Source: an uncultured Clostridia bacterium
GTDB taxonomy: Bacteria; Bacillota; Clostridia; UBA1381; UBA9506
Direction: 5' to 3'
DNA: 64,000 bases
Assembly: GCA_934438075.1 (NCBI GenBank)
Contig: CAKSBF010000001.1
Coordinates: 62,001 to 126,000, forward strand
A program made the position numbers and the translations under genes. Under the pieces are notes generated by a model that worked only from the letters and a program-made list of their open reading frames with translations, searched no databases and had not been told where the DNA came from. Of this stretch, positions 23,805 through 33,867 are shown one piece after another; the first letter of the stretch is position 1; every line of letters starts with the position of its first letter.

Positions 23805-26012
23805 TCAGTCCTGTTGTTGATACTGTGTAGGTGTTACCCCCTCATATTTTTTAAACACTCTGTTAAAAGTTCTAATGTTGGCATAGCCCACTTGCTGCGA
23901 GATGTCTGCCATCGTCTGATGACCGCTTCTGATTAACTCCTTCGCCTCCACCAACCGCAGTTTGTGAATGAAATCAATTAACGATTCGCCAAATGTACTC
24001 TTAAAGCGTTTAGACAGATAATATGGCGAAATATCAAAATATTCGCTTAAAAAGGCAACGTTTAAATCCTCATTGCGGTAATTTTGATAAATATAATCCA
24101 AAATATTTTCCAGCGAATTTCTATCTTCTGTTTCATTGCCCACACAACAAAATTCAATACGGGAAAACAACCATTCACGCATCTGCTGCAAGGTGAGATT
24201 GTCCTCTAAAATATAAGCCATGCTTTGTTCCTCAGGTTTTGACACTTTAAACAACGTGAAAGCAATATCCATAAACAAGCATCTTGCGTAAGTCTGATCT
24301 GAATTGTCTTTTTGCTCCAGGAAGCGAAATACATCATCAACAATCATTTCAGCCGCATTCCGGTCTCCTGTGCGGATACAATGCAAAAGCTTTTGCTCTG
24401 TCTCTAAATCATAATAATATTTGCTCTCCGATCCACCGGATTGCTTTTCACTTTCAGACGGATAGTAATTCATTTCTTTGAATTTTTGAATACTCAAAGC
24501 TTGCAGCGCCTCTTTATAAGCTTCCGGAAGATCCTGTACGGTAACATGCGTCTTGGAAAGCGCAAACCTCAATTCCAGCTGATACTCCCTGTTTAATACG
24601 GAAGCCCCCAAATCCGCCAGCTGCAGCAAAGTTTGCAAATTGTTTTCATAGGATAAATCTGTGTTAATGATACACACAAAATGGTTTTCAATATTAATTA
24701 CGTAAGATTTTGTATTTTCATTATTATAAAGTTCCTCATAGACGTTAGTAATCATAAAACACAACTCATGGAAACGCTTTTGCAAACTTTCGTGACTTGC
24801 TTCTGCGTAACCTTCTAAATCTTTTACAGCAATGATCAATACCAAAAACGCTCGTTTATTAAAAATAATGCCGCTGCTCTCCAAAGACTCCCATTGATAA
24901 TGGCGCGGAAAAGTCCCTTTTACTAAATGCAGCAAATAGTTTTGCTTCATCACCTTTTGTTGCTTGCTCTCCTTTAATTGGCTCCGTTTTACATACTGCT
25001 TAATCTCCGCAAACTCATCCTCTGCACTTTTATCACCCATCGTTGTTAAAATTTCCATAACCGGCCTATAATTTCTTTTAACAACAATAAATACCAAAAG
25101 CAGAGAAAAAATAATGCAAATGCAAGTAGAAATTAAAAATAATCTTCGCATGGAAAGAACCTGCAGCAGTAAATTATTCTTGCCGGTAACCAAAACAATA
25201 TTTAACACCGATGTATCAAAATCAATATGTCTAGATAAGACTGCACTGTCATCCGGGAGTGTTTTCAACAAATCATGTAAGGTGCGAGGTGCATCGGGAT
25301 GGCTGCTGCTGTCCAAAAGAAGTTCGTCATTTGCATTAAAAATATAAATTGATGCCGACTTTACCCAGTCCACCTCTTCAATTTTTTGAAAAAACATAGA
25401 TTTTTCCGTCATTGCACAAAAAACAGCCCTATAGCCATATTGCCTGATATTACGCGGCATAATCGCGCAATATTCCACAAATGTTTTTCTGTTTTTCAGG
25501 CTGTCTATTTCATTGAAGAAAAAACCGGTGCTTTGTAGCTGAAGCGTATCCTTCCACGCCTCAAAAGCAGCATCATCGCCTCCGAAATAAGCGTCAAAAT
25601 AATTTCTGCTTTCCACAGCGCCGGTTGGTGACAAAACCATTTCTGTTTCCGGTATATATAAAAAGAAAGTCGTGTCCTCATTACGATAAACCGCCGCACG
25701 TTCAATATAAGATAAAAAACTAAGCGCATCTTTGTTTTTTAAGTATTCAGACGGATCTGTAATTCTCAGCACAGGCAATAATTTCTCATGACTCGTCACA
25801 TCAGCATATACCCGGCGCATATCAGTCATAACTTCCTTAATGTGATTGGTCGTAAAGTCTGAAATATAATTATTAAATGCATCATTTTGTCTTCGGAAAT
25901 TATTAAAATAAATGGAATAACTCATTAACGAGATAACAATGGGAAGCATAACAACAGAAAGGTATGACAAGAGCCATACCGTAAGCACCTTAGAATTTTT
26001 AATACGAAACAT
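23805..26012 (-). CDS. Membrane-bound AraC-family regulator (YesS/YesN-like)
   Basis: 735 residues. A membrane helix at about 12-35, an extracellular sensor to about 285, a second helix (about 288-312), a cytoplasmic linker with a degenerate cyclase-like region, and a C-terminal AraC pair of helix-turn-helix motifs (about 630-735: LNVAFLSEYFDISPYYLSKR, TMADISQQVGYANIRTFNRV). This arrangement is typical of Firmicutes regulators that sense extracellular oligosaccharides and activate polysaccharide loci. It is the last gene of the locus, 30 bases after the GH105 gene, with GGGGG before the ATG. Confidence 0.9.
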   Translation of the reverse strand: MFRIKNSKVLTVWLLSYLSVVMLPIVISLMSYSIYFNNFRRQNDAFNNYISDFTTNHIKEVMTDMRRVYADVTSHEKLLPVLRITDPSEYLKNKDALSFLSYIERAAVYRNEDTTFFLYIPETEMVLSPTGAVESRNYFDAYFGGDDAAFEAWKDTLQLQSTGFFFNEIDSLKNRKTFVEYCAIMPRNIRQYGYRAVFCAMTEKSMFFQKIEEVDWVKSASIYIFNANDELLLDSSSHPDAPRTLHDLLKTLPDDSAVLSRHIDFDTSVLNIVLVTGKNNLLLQVLSMRRLFLISTCICIIFSLLLVFIVVKRNYRPVMEILTTMGDKSAEDEFAEIKQYVKRSQLKESKQQKVMKQNYLLHLVKGTFPRHYQWESLESSGIIFNKRAFLVLIIAVKDLEGYAEASHESLQKRFHELCFMITNVYEELYNNENTKSYVINIENHFVCIINTDLSYENNLQTLLQLADLGASVLNREYQLELRFALSKTHVTVQDLPEAYKEALQALSIQKFKEMNYYPSESEKQSGGSESKYYYDLETEQKLLHCIRTGDRNAAEMIVDDVFRFLEQKDNSDQTYARCLFMDIAFTLFKVSKPEEQSMAYILEDNLTLQQMREWLFSRIEFCCVGNETEDRNSLENILDYIYQNYRNEDLNVAFLSEYFDISPYYLSKRFKSTFGESLIDFIHKLRLVEAKELIRSGHQTMADISQQVGYANIRTFNRVFKKYEGVTPTQYQQQD

Positions 26013-26042
26013 TGTTATGCCCCCTACCTATTTTTAAAGACA

Positions 26043-27155
26043 TCAGTCTTTAATTTCCACGAAAAATTTTTCTTTGGTTGCCCCAATCGCCTCGGAACAC
26101 AAAAGCAGATATGCTCCCATACCATGCAGGTCATTTGTCGAGGTCTCCCTTTGTATGTAATATTCATAAGAACCAATACCCGTCCCTACGCAAATTTTGC
26201 TTAGTAAAAAAGTATTGTCTTTCTGAATCTGCACACAGGAATGAACACCGCGAAGCCCTTTTAGTGCTTGCTGCATAGCCGCCTGCGGCAATAATCCCAA
26301 ACGGATGCACCGCAAAATTGCACAGGTAAATAACATAGAACAGGACGATTCATGCCAGTTTCCCTGCCGTTCGGGTTTGTCAACCACCTGACACCAAAGC
26401 CCGGTGACACCATCTTGATATTTCAATAAAGAAAAAACAACTTCTGCAATAATCTTTTCTGCCCATTTCCTTTCCTCATGTTCTTTAGGCAGCAGCTCTA
26501 ACATATCAAGGCCACCGATAATAAACCAACCCATGGCTCTTCCCCATACCTCCGGAGCACATCCGGTGTCAGAATTTGCCCATTCTGCTTTTTTAGAGCA
26601 ATCCCAACCATGTACCAGCAATCCGGATTCCTTTTTAAAACAATGCTGATACATCAATCTCATTTGCCGAAATGCCAGCGTAATCAACTCAGGCTTATTA
26701 TAACAAATACCGTACTGTACTGCAAGAGGTCCCGCCATATAAAGACCATCAAGCCACATTTGATCATTCATACCGGTCATATGAAAATAGCCGCCCTCTT
26801 TGTTCATATCCCAAGCCGGCAGCAAAGCGGTCAGTTTATCCAACAACCGCCTATATCTTTCATCGTGTGTCCGGCGAAGCAGCCCGAATAATAAAATGCC
26901 AGGCTGTAAATCGTCCAATGCTCCCGGGTTAAAACAATAAAAATCACCTTCCGGTGTTATCATTGCGTCTACCCACGATTGAATGTACCGAAAATATTCT
27001 TCCTTTTGGATAACTTCAGCAACTTTTTCCACACCCGAAAGAAAAACCCCCTGATGATAGTGAAAATGACCCTCCGGCGGCAGCTGTGCCGCCGGAAAAC
27101 GCCGTAATATAGTATCAATTGCCAACTCAGCCAATTCTGTTACTGTGTATCTCAT
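26043..27155 (-). CDS. GH105 unsaturated rhamnogalacturonyl hydrolase (YteR/YesR-like)
   Basis: 370 residues with an (alpha/alpha)6 barrel pattern. GH88/GH105 motifs: NPGALDDLQPG (D81/D82), MWLDGLYMAGP with catalytic-type D136, LLVHGWD with H182, and EVWGRAMGWFIIG. There is no signal peptide, so it acts in the cytoplasm on imported oligosaccharides, removing the 4,5-unsaturated galacturonyl end left by a lyase. The next gene upstream encodes the solute-binding protein, 18 bases away. Confidence 0.92.
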   Translation of the reverse strand: MRYTVTELAELAIDTILRRFPAAQLPPEGHFHYHQGVFLSGVEKVAEVIQKEEYFRYIQSWVDAMITPEGDFYCFNPGALDDLQPGILLFGLLRRTHDERYRRLLDKLTALLPAWDMNKEGGYFHMTGMNDQMWLDGLYMAGPLAVQYGICYNKPELITLAFRQMRLMYQHCFKKESGLLVHGWDCSKKAEWANSDTGCAPEVWGRAMGWFIIGGLDMLELLPKEHEERKWAEKIIAEVVFSLLKYQDGVTGLWCQVVDKPERQGNWHESSCSMLFTCAILRCIRLGLLPQAAMQQALKGLRGVHSCVQIQKDNTFLLSKICVGTGIGSYEYYIQRETSTNDLHGMGAYLLLCSEAIGATKEKFFVEIKD

Positions 27156-27173
27156 GTAGCTCTCCCTTATTTC

Positions 27174-28748
27174 CTATTTGTTATTAAACCGCGCCAAAGC
27201 TCCGTTTTCAATTTCCAGCGCACGTGCAAGATTCAGCTTTTCCAGTTCCTTTACGAAATCTTCATACTCTGAAATCGGTCTGATTCCCGAAATAAAGGCC
27301 GCCGTATTTTCATCTCTGCACTTTTGCAGTTCGCTGACGATGGTACTCAATTCCGCATTTTCTTCAGTTGTATGACTCATAGCCGGATAAACAGTTTTCT
27401 TTGCTTCTTCCGTATTCGTGTGCCATGCAGTTAATGCTGCTTTCTGTGCATCACGCGTATAATATTGCTCCAGATAACGTTCATCCTGTACGAACGGACC
27501 GCCGTAGTTGCTCCGCATATACTTGCCCATTGCCTGCCCCATCGTCAGCCCTTCCGGATTGTTCATAATTTCATCCGTATAAATCGGTTCTCCATTCTGT
27601 ATGGTATAACTGACATTTTCCACCCCGAAGTTATTCAGCATATGTCCTTCCTCGCTGTAGCCATAATCCAGAAATTTACACGCCAGCTCCGGATATTTGC
27701 AGGCAGTGGTAACCGCGGCACAGTTCCAACTCGCATATTTGTGACCAATCGGTATAAAGCGGTTCTTTTCACTCTTACTTTTCTCCGGATACGGTACGGC
27801 AATCAACTGGTAAGCAGGATCATCCTGTTTGGTTCCCAGCCATTTTCCCATATCACCGCCGCCGCTCGCAATGGTCGCTCCGGATCTTCCGTTCAGCATG
27901 TTTGAGTCAAGCAGATTTGTATCTGTCATAGCGTAGTTATTGTCGAGCAAGCCCTCGCTGAACCAGCGATTTAATGTAATTAACGCTTCTTTAAATTCCG
28001 GTTCTGCCGGGCCAAACTTCATGGTATCATTGTCTACATAAAAATCATATGCCGAATTTGCCATTGAGAACAAAAGACTTTTATTTACTTTATTAATACT
28101 AAGTGGCGCTGCCGCAGATTTTTCATCACGAAACCGTTTTAAAACCGTTTCCCATTCATCCAGAGTCTCCGGAGCCTTCATGCCCAGTTCGTCCAGCCAA
28201 TCCTTTCTCAAAATAGGACCGGAGGTTAACGTAAGTTTATCGCCGCCGCGCAGATTTGGAAAAACATAATACTCTCCGTCATCGGTTTTTACCAATTTAT
28301 CTATATCCGGATTTTCTTTTAAATATTTGTTCAGATTTGGTGCATATTTTTCCATCATTGGCGACAAGTCATAAATAATTTTATCGGCAATGGAGCCGGA
28401 AGCCCCGCCCAAAGCGCTAAACCACGCATACTCAACAATATCCGCCAGTTCATTTGAAGCTACCATTAAACTGAAACTCTCTGCTTCCTGACCGAGAGCA
28501 GGATGAATATATTTTATCTTAACACCTGTTTTTTCCTGTAATTTTTGTGCATAAACCGTATTACCTATATTGCTTGTTGATGAAGACACATTTGTATTCA
28601 AACCCATCCAATAAGTCAGCTCCACATCCGTCTCAATTGGATAATGATCCAAATTTCCCACCATGCCGCCTGCCGAATCAGAACCCTTACAACCGGAAAG
28701 TGTTAAACATAGCGCACCAATGATTGCCAGCGTTTTTCTTATTTTCAT
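27174..28748 (-). CDS. ABC-transporter lipoprotein solute-binding protein (LplA-type)
   Basis: 524 residues. The signal peptide KIRKTLAIIGALCLTLSGCKG ends in a lipobox with the lipid-carrying cysteine. The mature part is a family 1-type oligosaccharide-binding fold (LTYWMGLNTNV, GPILRKDWLDELGMKAPETL, WFSEGLLDNNYAMT, LDYGYSEEGHMLNNFGVENV), the class that works with LplB/LplC permeases. A GTG start at 28763 is possible, but GGAGG fits the ATG at 28746-28748. It probably binds pectin or rhamnogalacturonan oligomers; the ATPase is not in the window, and a shared MsmX-like one is usual. Confidence 0.92.
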   Translation of the reverse strand: MKIRKTLAIIGALCLTLSGCKGSDSAGGMVGNLDHYPIETDVELTYWMGLNTNVSSSTSNIGNTVYAQKLQEKTGVKIKYIHPALGQEAESFSLMVASNELADIVEYAWFSALGGASGSIADKIIYDLSPMMEKYAPNLNKYLKENPDIDKLVKTDDGEYYVFPNLRGGDKLTLTSGPILRKDWLDELGMKAPETLDEWETVLKRFRDEKSAAAPLSINKVNKSLLFSMANSAYDFYVDNDTMKFGPAEPEFKEALITLNRWFSEGLLDNNYAMTDTNLLDSNMLNGRSGATIASGGGDMGKWLGTKQDDPAYQLIAVPYPEKSKSEKNRFIPIGHKYASWNCAAVTTACKYPELACKFLDYGYSEEGHMLNNFGVENVSYTIQNGEPIYTDEIMNNPEGLTMGQAMGKYMRSNYGGPFVQDERYLEQYYTRDAQKAALTAWHTNTEEAKKTVYPAMSHTTEENAELSTIVSELQKCRDENTAAFISGIRPISEYEDFVKELEKLNLARALEIENGALARFNNK

Positions 28749-28797
28749 ACCAATATCCTCCACTTCATATATAGTTTGTTATAAAATTATTTTTTCT

Positions 28798-31700
28798 TTA
28801 TTGATGGTCCTTTACTTTTAAGGAAAGACAATGATACAGCAGTACCGCTGCCTGTGCGCGTGTAGCAGATGATTGCCCCGAATAATTTCCGTTTTCATCA
28901 CCATGTATTACACCGCTGGACAACAAGCAGCCGATTGCCTCTTTTGCATATTCCGCCACAGTGTCCCAATCCGCTGTTTTTGCAATTTCATCAGAAACCG
29001 CAAATTTCTGATGTTTCAGCACCCGATATAAAAGCACTGCCATATCCTGCCGCGTTATCTGCCTCTGCGCGCCGAAACTGCCATCTTCCATGCCTTGAAC
29101 CAACCCCAGAGCGGACAAGGTTCGCACATACTGATAATACCAGTCCGTTTTCTCTACATCTGTAAACTCCGTAATGTCGGTCGAAACAGGAATTAAGTCG
29201 AACGCCGCAACCAACATTTTGGAAAATTCCGCTCTTGTAACACTGCGCTCCGGTTCAAAATGCGTACTGTCCGTCCCTTGCAGCACATTTTTCTCCACTA
29301 GCTCGCTTACGGCCTGATATGCCCAATGTTGCTTTGGTAAATCAGAAAATTCTTTGTTGGTGTCATCGCTTATCGGCGGCAGTGTAATCCCAGACTTGCC
29401 GCTGCTGTTTTTGCCGGATACCGCCATCGGAGCCGAAGATGAGCTTCCGCGTTTTGCCCTCAGTATAATCTCAATTTCCTTCTGCGCCGAAGAATCTCCT
29501 TTTTTCGCCGTAAGAGTCAGCAAAAGCGTGCCTCCGCTTTTTCCGTTTAATATACCGCTGTCAGATAATAGGCTGTTATCGCTGCTTTTCCAAGTCAGCT
29601 CCGAACCATAATGCCCTTCAGACGGAAGTTCCAAATCTTCCGAAAGTGCAGAAAGGTTATATTTCCGTTGCAGACTTTGCAATGCATCTTCAACATCTGC
29701 TTGCACCGTTTCCTCGTCTGTCCGATTTTCTGCTGCATAAATACTTTTTACCGTCAGCTCAAACGGACGATATATTGTCTCCGCCCCCAACGTCAGCTCG
29801 GCTGTCAGTGTCACCTTTTGATCCGTTTCTCCCCGCAAAACGGTTCCATCCGAACGCAAAACAGATGCATCGGAACTGTACCAACGCAGCTTTACGCTTC
29901 CGCCGGATATTGTTGGCATAGAAAATGATTTTGTGACAGCATATGGGTTAATCACGGAAAGCAAATCTCTTTCCACATTTGTTTTTGCCTCCAAGAGCTT
30001 AGCATTTTGCGTGACCTTTTGCTTCAGGCAAATGTCATCCAGATATGCAAACGATGCTGTTCCGCTGTTCGTTCCCAGATAATAGATACGCCATCCCTGA
30101 ATCTGTGTGGACCTTGACGAATCCTGATAATAGTTATAATGAATCCCCCAAGGCAAGGACGCCGTCACATTATTCACCTGCATCCTGCCGTTTGCCGTAA
30201 CACATTCTCCGTCTAAGTAAATATGATACGTTTTGGTCGCAGAATCCATCTGTACGCAAAAATCCATCCATTGTCCGCGTTTCAAAACCGGTTCCTTTGT
30301 AAAAGCAGTAACAACACCGCCCTCCGTATACTGACAGCCGATTTTGCCGTCGGGGTAAAAGCCCATACAGATCTGTGAACCGTTTTTCGCAACAACATCA
30401 ATCCATAAAATATCTGTAAGTCTTTCGTCCAAATACATTCTTCCCGAAAAGGTTAACTCACCGTCATACAGCGCACTGTTTTTGTGCCGGTAAAAGTACC
30501 AGGATTCATTCGCAATGTGCGGCGCATTGGCAGCGCGATACAACAATGCGGCCTTATTATTTTCCCCTGTCGGGTCGTCCGCAACACGGTAGGAAAGATA
30601 CTCCTCCGTCGGCCAAACCGCCTCGCCGGAATAAGTGGGCAGCTCACCCGTCTGAAATTCCTCATAGCTGTGTTCATAAATGGTTTTCCATTCCTCTGCC
30701 GCTTTCACTGTTATCACAAAACTTTTTTCCGTTAGTTCCGAACCATAGGATATGCTTGCCGTCAAGGTCACATAGGCATCCTCATCCCCCGGCTGCGGCC
30801 GTATGACCAGTCCAATAAATTGATTTTCATCGTCATCCAAAACAGCAAGCCGTGCAGTGTCTGAGCTGCTCCAATTTATTCTTGCACCGCCCGCACCATT
30901 TTTCGGTAAAACAAGATGATCCGTTACGTTATTGATTTTCTGCCCTCCCAAAGAATAAAAACTTAAATTATCCTTCGTTTTCTGCAAAACTTCCTCCGCA
31001 GATGCAAAAGCCGGAACCAAGAAAGAAAATTGTTTCATTTGTTTACTGCTGTTTTTCTCGATTGTCGCTTTTAGACTTACCTCTGCGTCTTTTGCTCCGA
31101 TGGACGGATTTACCACTCTGCCGTCAGGGGAAACGACATTCTCATCGCTGCTTTCCCAGGTGATGGACACGCCGCCGTTATAAACAGTTGGCAGCGCCAG
31201 ATTTCGTTTCACCGCCGTCTCATTATCCAAACTGATGACATTCCACGTCAGCCATTGTGCGGCGTTCCGAACGAGTTCATCATCAGACGGAAGAGCCGGA
31301 ACCGTTACCGAAAAAACCTTTTTCACTACAGCTGTTTCATTCCGCACAGAAGCCGTTATCACAATTTGTGCATCTCCCTGCTCAAACGCCGGCTGATTTA
31401 CAATCACGGAGCCATTTTCTACCTTGATAACCTCCGTGTTATCACTGCTCCACACGATATCCGATTGATACAGCGCCCCCTTTTCCGAAACGGAAAAATT
31501 ATCCGTTACAGCGCCGGTATCTTCCACAGGAAGTTCCAGCTTTGCTGCGTCAAGCTCTGTCATCGTCTGAGGCGAAAGCAAAACCGTAAATGAGTAGGAA
31601 AGAGTTTTACTCTCCGCTCCGGCGCTCAAAAGTGCTGTTAACGTCACAGTTTTATTTTCATTTTTTCGGTAAACCTTTCCGTCCGCCGTAATGATTTCCG

Positions 31701-33867
31701 GTTGATCGGATGTCCATGAAATATTTACGCCGTTTGGAGCGGATGTCGGTAAAATCAAACCATATTTTAAACGGTCGTAATCCTCCGTTGTCAGCTTTTC
31801 TTTTTTCAGCCATTGTTCCGCCTCCGCAAGCAACGTATCGTCTGTCTCCTTAGGGAGCAGCGTTACATGAAATGTCTTTTCGGCAGAAGCGGCATTTTTC
31901 GTCAGTTTTAAGGTAAGGACAACCTGTTTTGGCTCTTCGCCTGCTTCAGACCGAACCACCGCACCCGTCGCCGGGTCTATCGCCGCATCATCACTCTCCA
32001 AAACCGCATTGACTCCCTCCGGTCCCTTTGCCGATATCGGCCGGAGCGGTTTTGTAACAGCTTGTAAATTTTCCTCCGTAAAAATATTCTCCGTATAATA
32101 ACTGTTTTTCAGTTCCTCCAGCAATTCTTCATCACTGACGCCGCCTTTCGGCATAACCGTAAAATCAAAACTGCAGACTGCTTTTGCATGCTCCGTATAA
32201 AGCAACTCTGCATTACGGATAATCTCTGCCGTCAAAGTTGCCTGCTGACGATAGGCACGAGGCGTTATTTTTCCATCTTCAGAAATGGCTTCCGGATTGC
32301 TGCTGCTCCACTTTATGGTATACAAATCTCCCGGCTCAGGCTGCGGCAAATTGACATCACCTGACACTTCACCTCCCCGCAAAGTCTCAGTCAATTTCTT
32401 TGCCGCCTGCTCCAGCTCTTCTGTATGATTAGTCCATATCTCCAAATCATCCAGATACCATACATTTTCTCCATTGCTTCTCTTTTCAATGTCCCATTCG
32501 AATACAGAGATATAAGGGTCATATCCGTTACCGCCGTTGGTAATACCAATCGGCGCCGCATGTCCCTTCACACCGTTTACATAGAGTTCATAAGTTCTGC
32601 TGTCCGTGTTGACGACAAACTCCATCGTATTCCATGCCTTTTGCTTCAATTTGCCGATACCTGTCCAACCGGCTAATTCTATTACTTGTCCGCTGGGTCG
32701 GATAATACAAGACAACAGCTCATTTCCCCAGCCATCGCTGCCCGCATTGTTTCGCACACGCACGATGAAATTATTCTCCGCATATTCCTGTTTAATTTTG
32801 AACTTAACATGCACCTCGCCGCGCGCTTCCACAACCTCGCTGCCTGCTTTCAAGTATGTAAAAGCCCATTCATTTGCGGTTCCCTGACGAACACGCCGTG
32901 CACGCAGCACTTGATTTGTCTCCGAAAACGGAACACCGACAGAATTACCAGGATCTTGTTCCAAAGTCCAGTGCAAAGCGGAATTAACGGGTTTGTTGCG
33001 CTTATTCCACGTGTTGCCGTCAATAATCGTCTCTCCCAATCCGCTCGGTTCGGACAGACTAAAATTCTGTCTCATATACACTTCTTTTCCGGAAATTTTC
33101 GTGTCGGTATCAGGCTCCTCTTCCTTCGCGCTTTCGCTTTTCACAACTAAATTATCCACAAAGAACCTGCCGCTGCTTTGACCCGAATCAATATCAAATT
33201 TTATCTTCCCCACACCGCGGTTGGTCTTTAAAAGTGCCGCTGTCCCCTGCCTTGTCAGTTTGCCGCTTGTCAGAACCGCGTCATTTAAATATAAATCATA
33301 GCTTCCCGCTGCCGTATCCATCAAAACACCGAGGGTAAACCACGCATTGTCTCGAAATTGCCCCGTCTGCGGTGCAAGCTTCGCCCATCCGGCATTATTG
33401 CGCCATGCCTTTTCCGCGGTCAGATACGCGCGCACCAGCGGCGTTGTATTGCTGGTCTGTATCTGAATTTCAAAGGAGGACCAATTGCTCACGTAAAAAT
33501 CTGCGCTGACATAAATCTTGCCCGTAATTTCCTCCTCTGCCGAATCTGCAAAACTATAAGTTGCCGCTGCATATTCACCGGAAGCTTTTCGTTCCAGCTG
33601 CAATGCATGGTTACTGCTCTGCAATGGATCCTCCGCTATCTTTGCTGTCATATTGACCGCGCCGCCTTCTCCAACAACCGTCCATCCGTCCCTGCCGTGC
33701 ACCGTATCGGAAAGAGGTGCATTTGAAAAATCTTCCTCCTGCACACTTTTCCAAGATAAAAAGGACAAGTCATCAACAGCAGACACAACCGGCACAGCAC
33801 CGAGAACAAGCAGCATTGCTAAAACAAAACCCAACATTTTTTCTGCTTTACCACGGTATCTATTCAA
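28798..33867 (-). CDS. Giant SLH-anchored surface protein with lectin-like and Ig-like modules
   Basis: About 1689 residues. Signal peptide about 1-30. Three concanavalin-like (LamG-type) jelly-roll modules lie at about 36-255, 264-482 and 1059-1289. Between and after them are about eight atrophied Ig-like domains recognised by a repeated W-S-S-D/N pattern (IKWSSSNPEAI, ISWTSDQPEII, ITWESSDENVV, LTWKSSDNSLL). Three SLH repeats lie at about 1503-1689. No catalytic domain is seen, so a cell-wall-attached sugar-binding scaffold is likely. The start is TTG at 33865-33867 with AGAGGTG upstream, overlapping the preceding gene by 8 bases. Confidence 0.85.
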   Translation of the reverse strand: MNRYRGKAEKMLGFVLAMLLVLGAVPVVSAVDDLSFLSWKSVQEEDFSNAPLSDTVHGRDGWTVVGEGGAVNMTAKIAEDPLQSSNHALQLERKASGEYAAATYSFADSAEEEITGKIYVSADFYVSNWSSFEIQIQTSNTTPLVRAYLTAEKAWRNNAGWAKLAPQTGQFRDNAWFTLGVLMDTAAGSYDLYLNDAVLTSGKLTRQGTAALLKTNRGVGKIKFDIDSGQSSGRFFVDNLVVKSESAKEEEPDTDTKISGKEVYMRQNFSLSEPSGLGETIIDGNTWNKRNKPVNSALHWTLEQDPGNSVGVPFSETNQVLRARRVRQGTANEWAFTYLKAGSEVVEARGEVHVKFKIKQEYAENNFIVRVRNNAGSDGWGNELLSCIIRPSGQVIELAGWTGIGKLKQKAWNTMEFVVNTDSRTYELYVNGVKGHAAPIGITNGGNGYDPYISVFEWDIEKRSNGENVWYLDDLEIWTNHTEELEQAAKKLTETLRGGEVSGDVNLPQPEPGDLYTIKWSSSNPEAISEDGKITPRAYRQQATLTAEIIRNAELLYTEHAKAVCSFDFTVMPKGGVSDEELLEELKNSYYTENIFTEENLQAVTKPLRPISAKGPEGVNAVLESDDAAIDPATGAVVRSEAGEEPKQVVLTLKLTKNAASAEKTFHVTLLPKETDDTLLAEAEQWLKKEKLTTEDYDRLKYGLILPTSAPNGVNISWTSDQPEIITADGKVYRKNENKTVTLTALLSAGAESKTLSYSFTVLLSPQTMTELDAAKLELPVEDTGAVTDNFSVSEKGALYQSDIVWSSDNTEVIKVENGSVIVNQPAFEQGDAQIVITASVRNETAVVKKVFSVTVPALPSDDELVRNAAQWLTWNVISLDNETAVKRNLALPTVYNGGVSITWESSDENVVSPDGRVVNPSIGAKDAEVSLKATIEKNSSKQMKQFSFLVPAFASAEEVLQKTKDNLSFYSLGGQKINNVTDHLVLPKNGAGGARINWSSSDTARLAVLDDDENQFIGLVIRPQPGDEDAYVTLTASISYGSELTEKSFVITVKAAEEWKTIYEHSYEEFQTGELPTYSGEAVWPTEEYLSYRVADDPTGENNKAALLYRAANAPHIANESWYFYRHKNSALYDGELTFSGRMYLDERLTDILWIDVVAKNGSQICMGFYPDGKIGCQYTEGGVVTAFTKEPVLKRGQWMDFCVQMDSATKTYHIYLDGECVTANGRMQVNNVTASLPWGIHYNYYQDSSRSTQIQGWRIYYLGTNSGTASFAYLDDICLKQKVTQNAKLLEAKTNVERDLLSVINPYAVTKSFSMPTISGGSVKLRWYSSDASVLRSDGTVLRGETDQKVTLTAELTLGAETIYRPFELTVKSIYAAENRTDEETVQADVEDALQSLQRKYNLSALSEDLELPSEGHYGSELTWKSSDNSLLSDSGILNGKSGGTLLLTLTAKKGDSSAQKEIEIILRAKRGSSSSAPMAVSGKNSSGKSGITLPPISDDTNKEFSDLPKQHWAYQAVSELVEKNVLQGTDSTHFEPERSVTRAEFSKMLVAAFDLIPVSTDITEFTDVEKTDWYYQYVRTLSALGLVQGMEDGSFGAQRQITRQDMAVLLYRVLKHQKFAVSDEIAKTADWDTVAEYAKEAIGCLLSSGVIHGDENGNYSGQSSATRAQAAVLLYHCLSLKVKDHQ

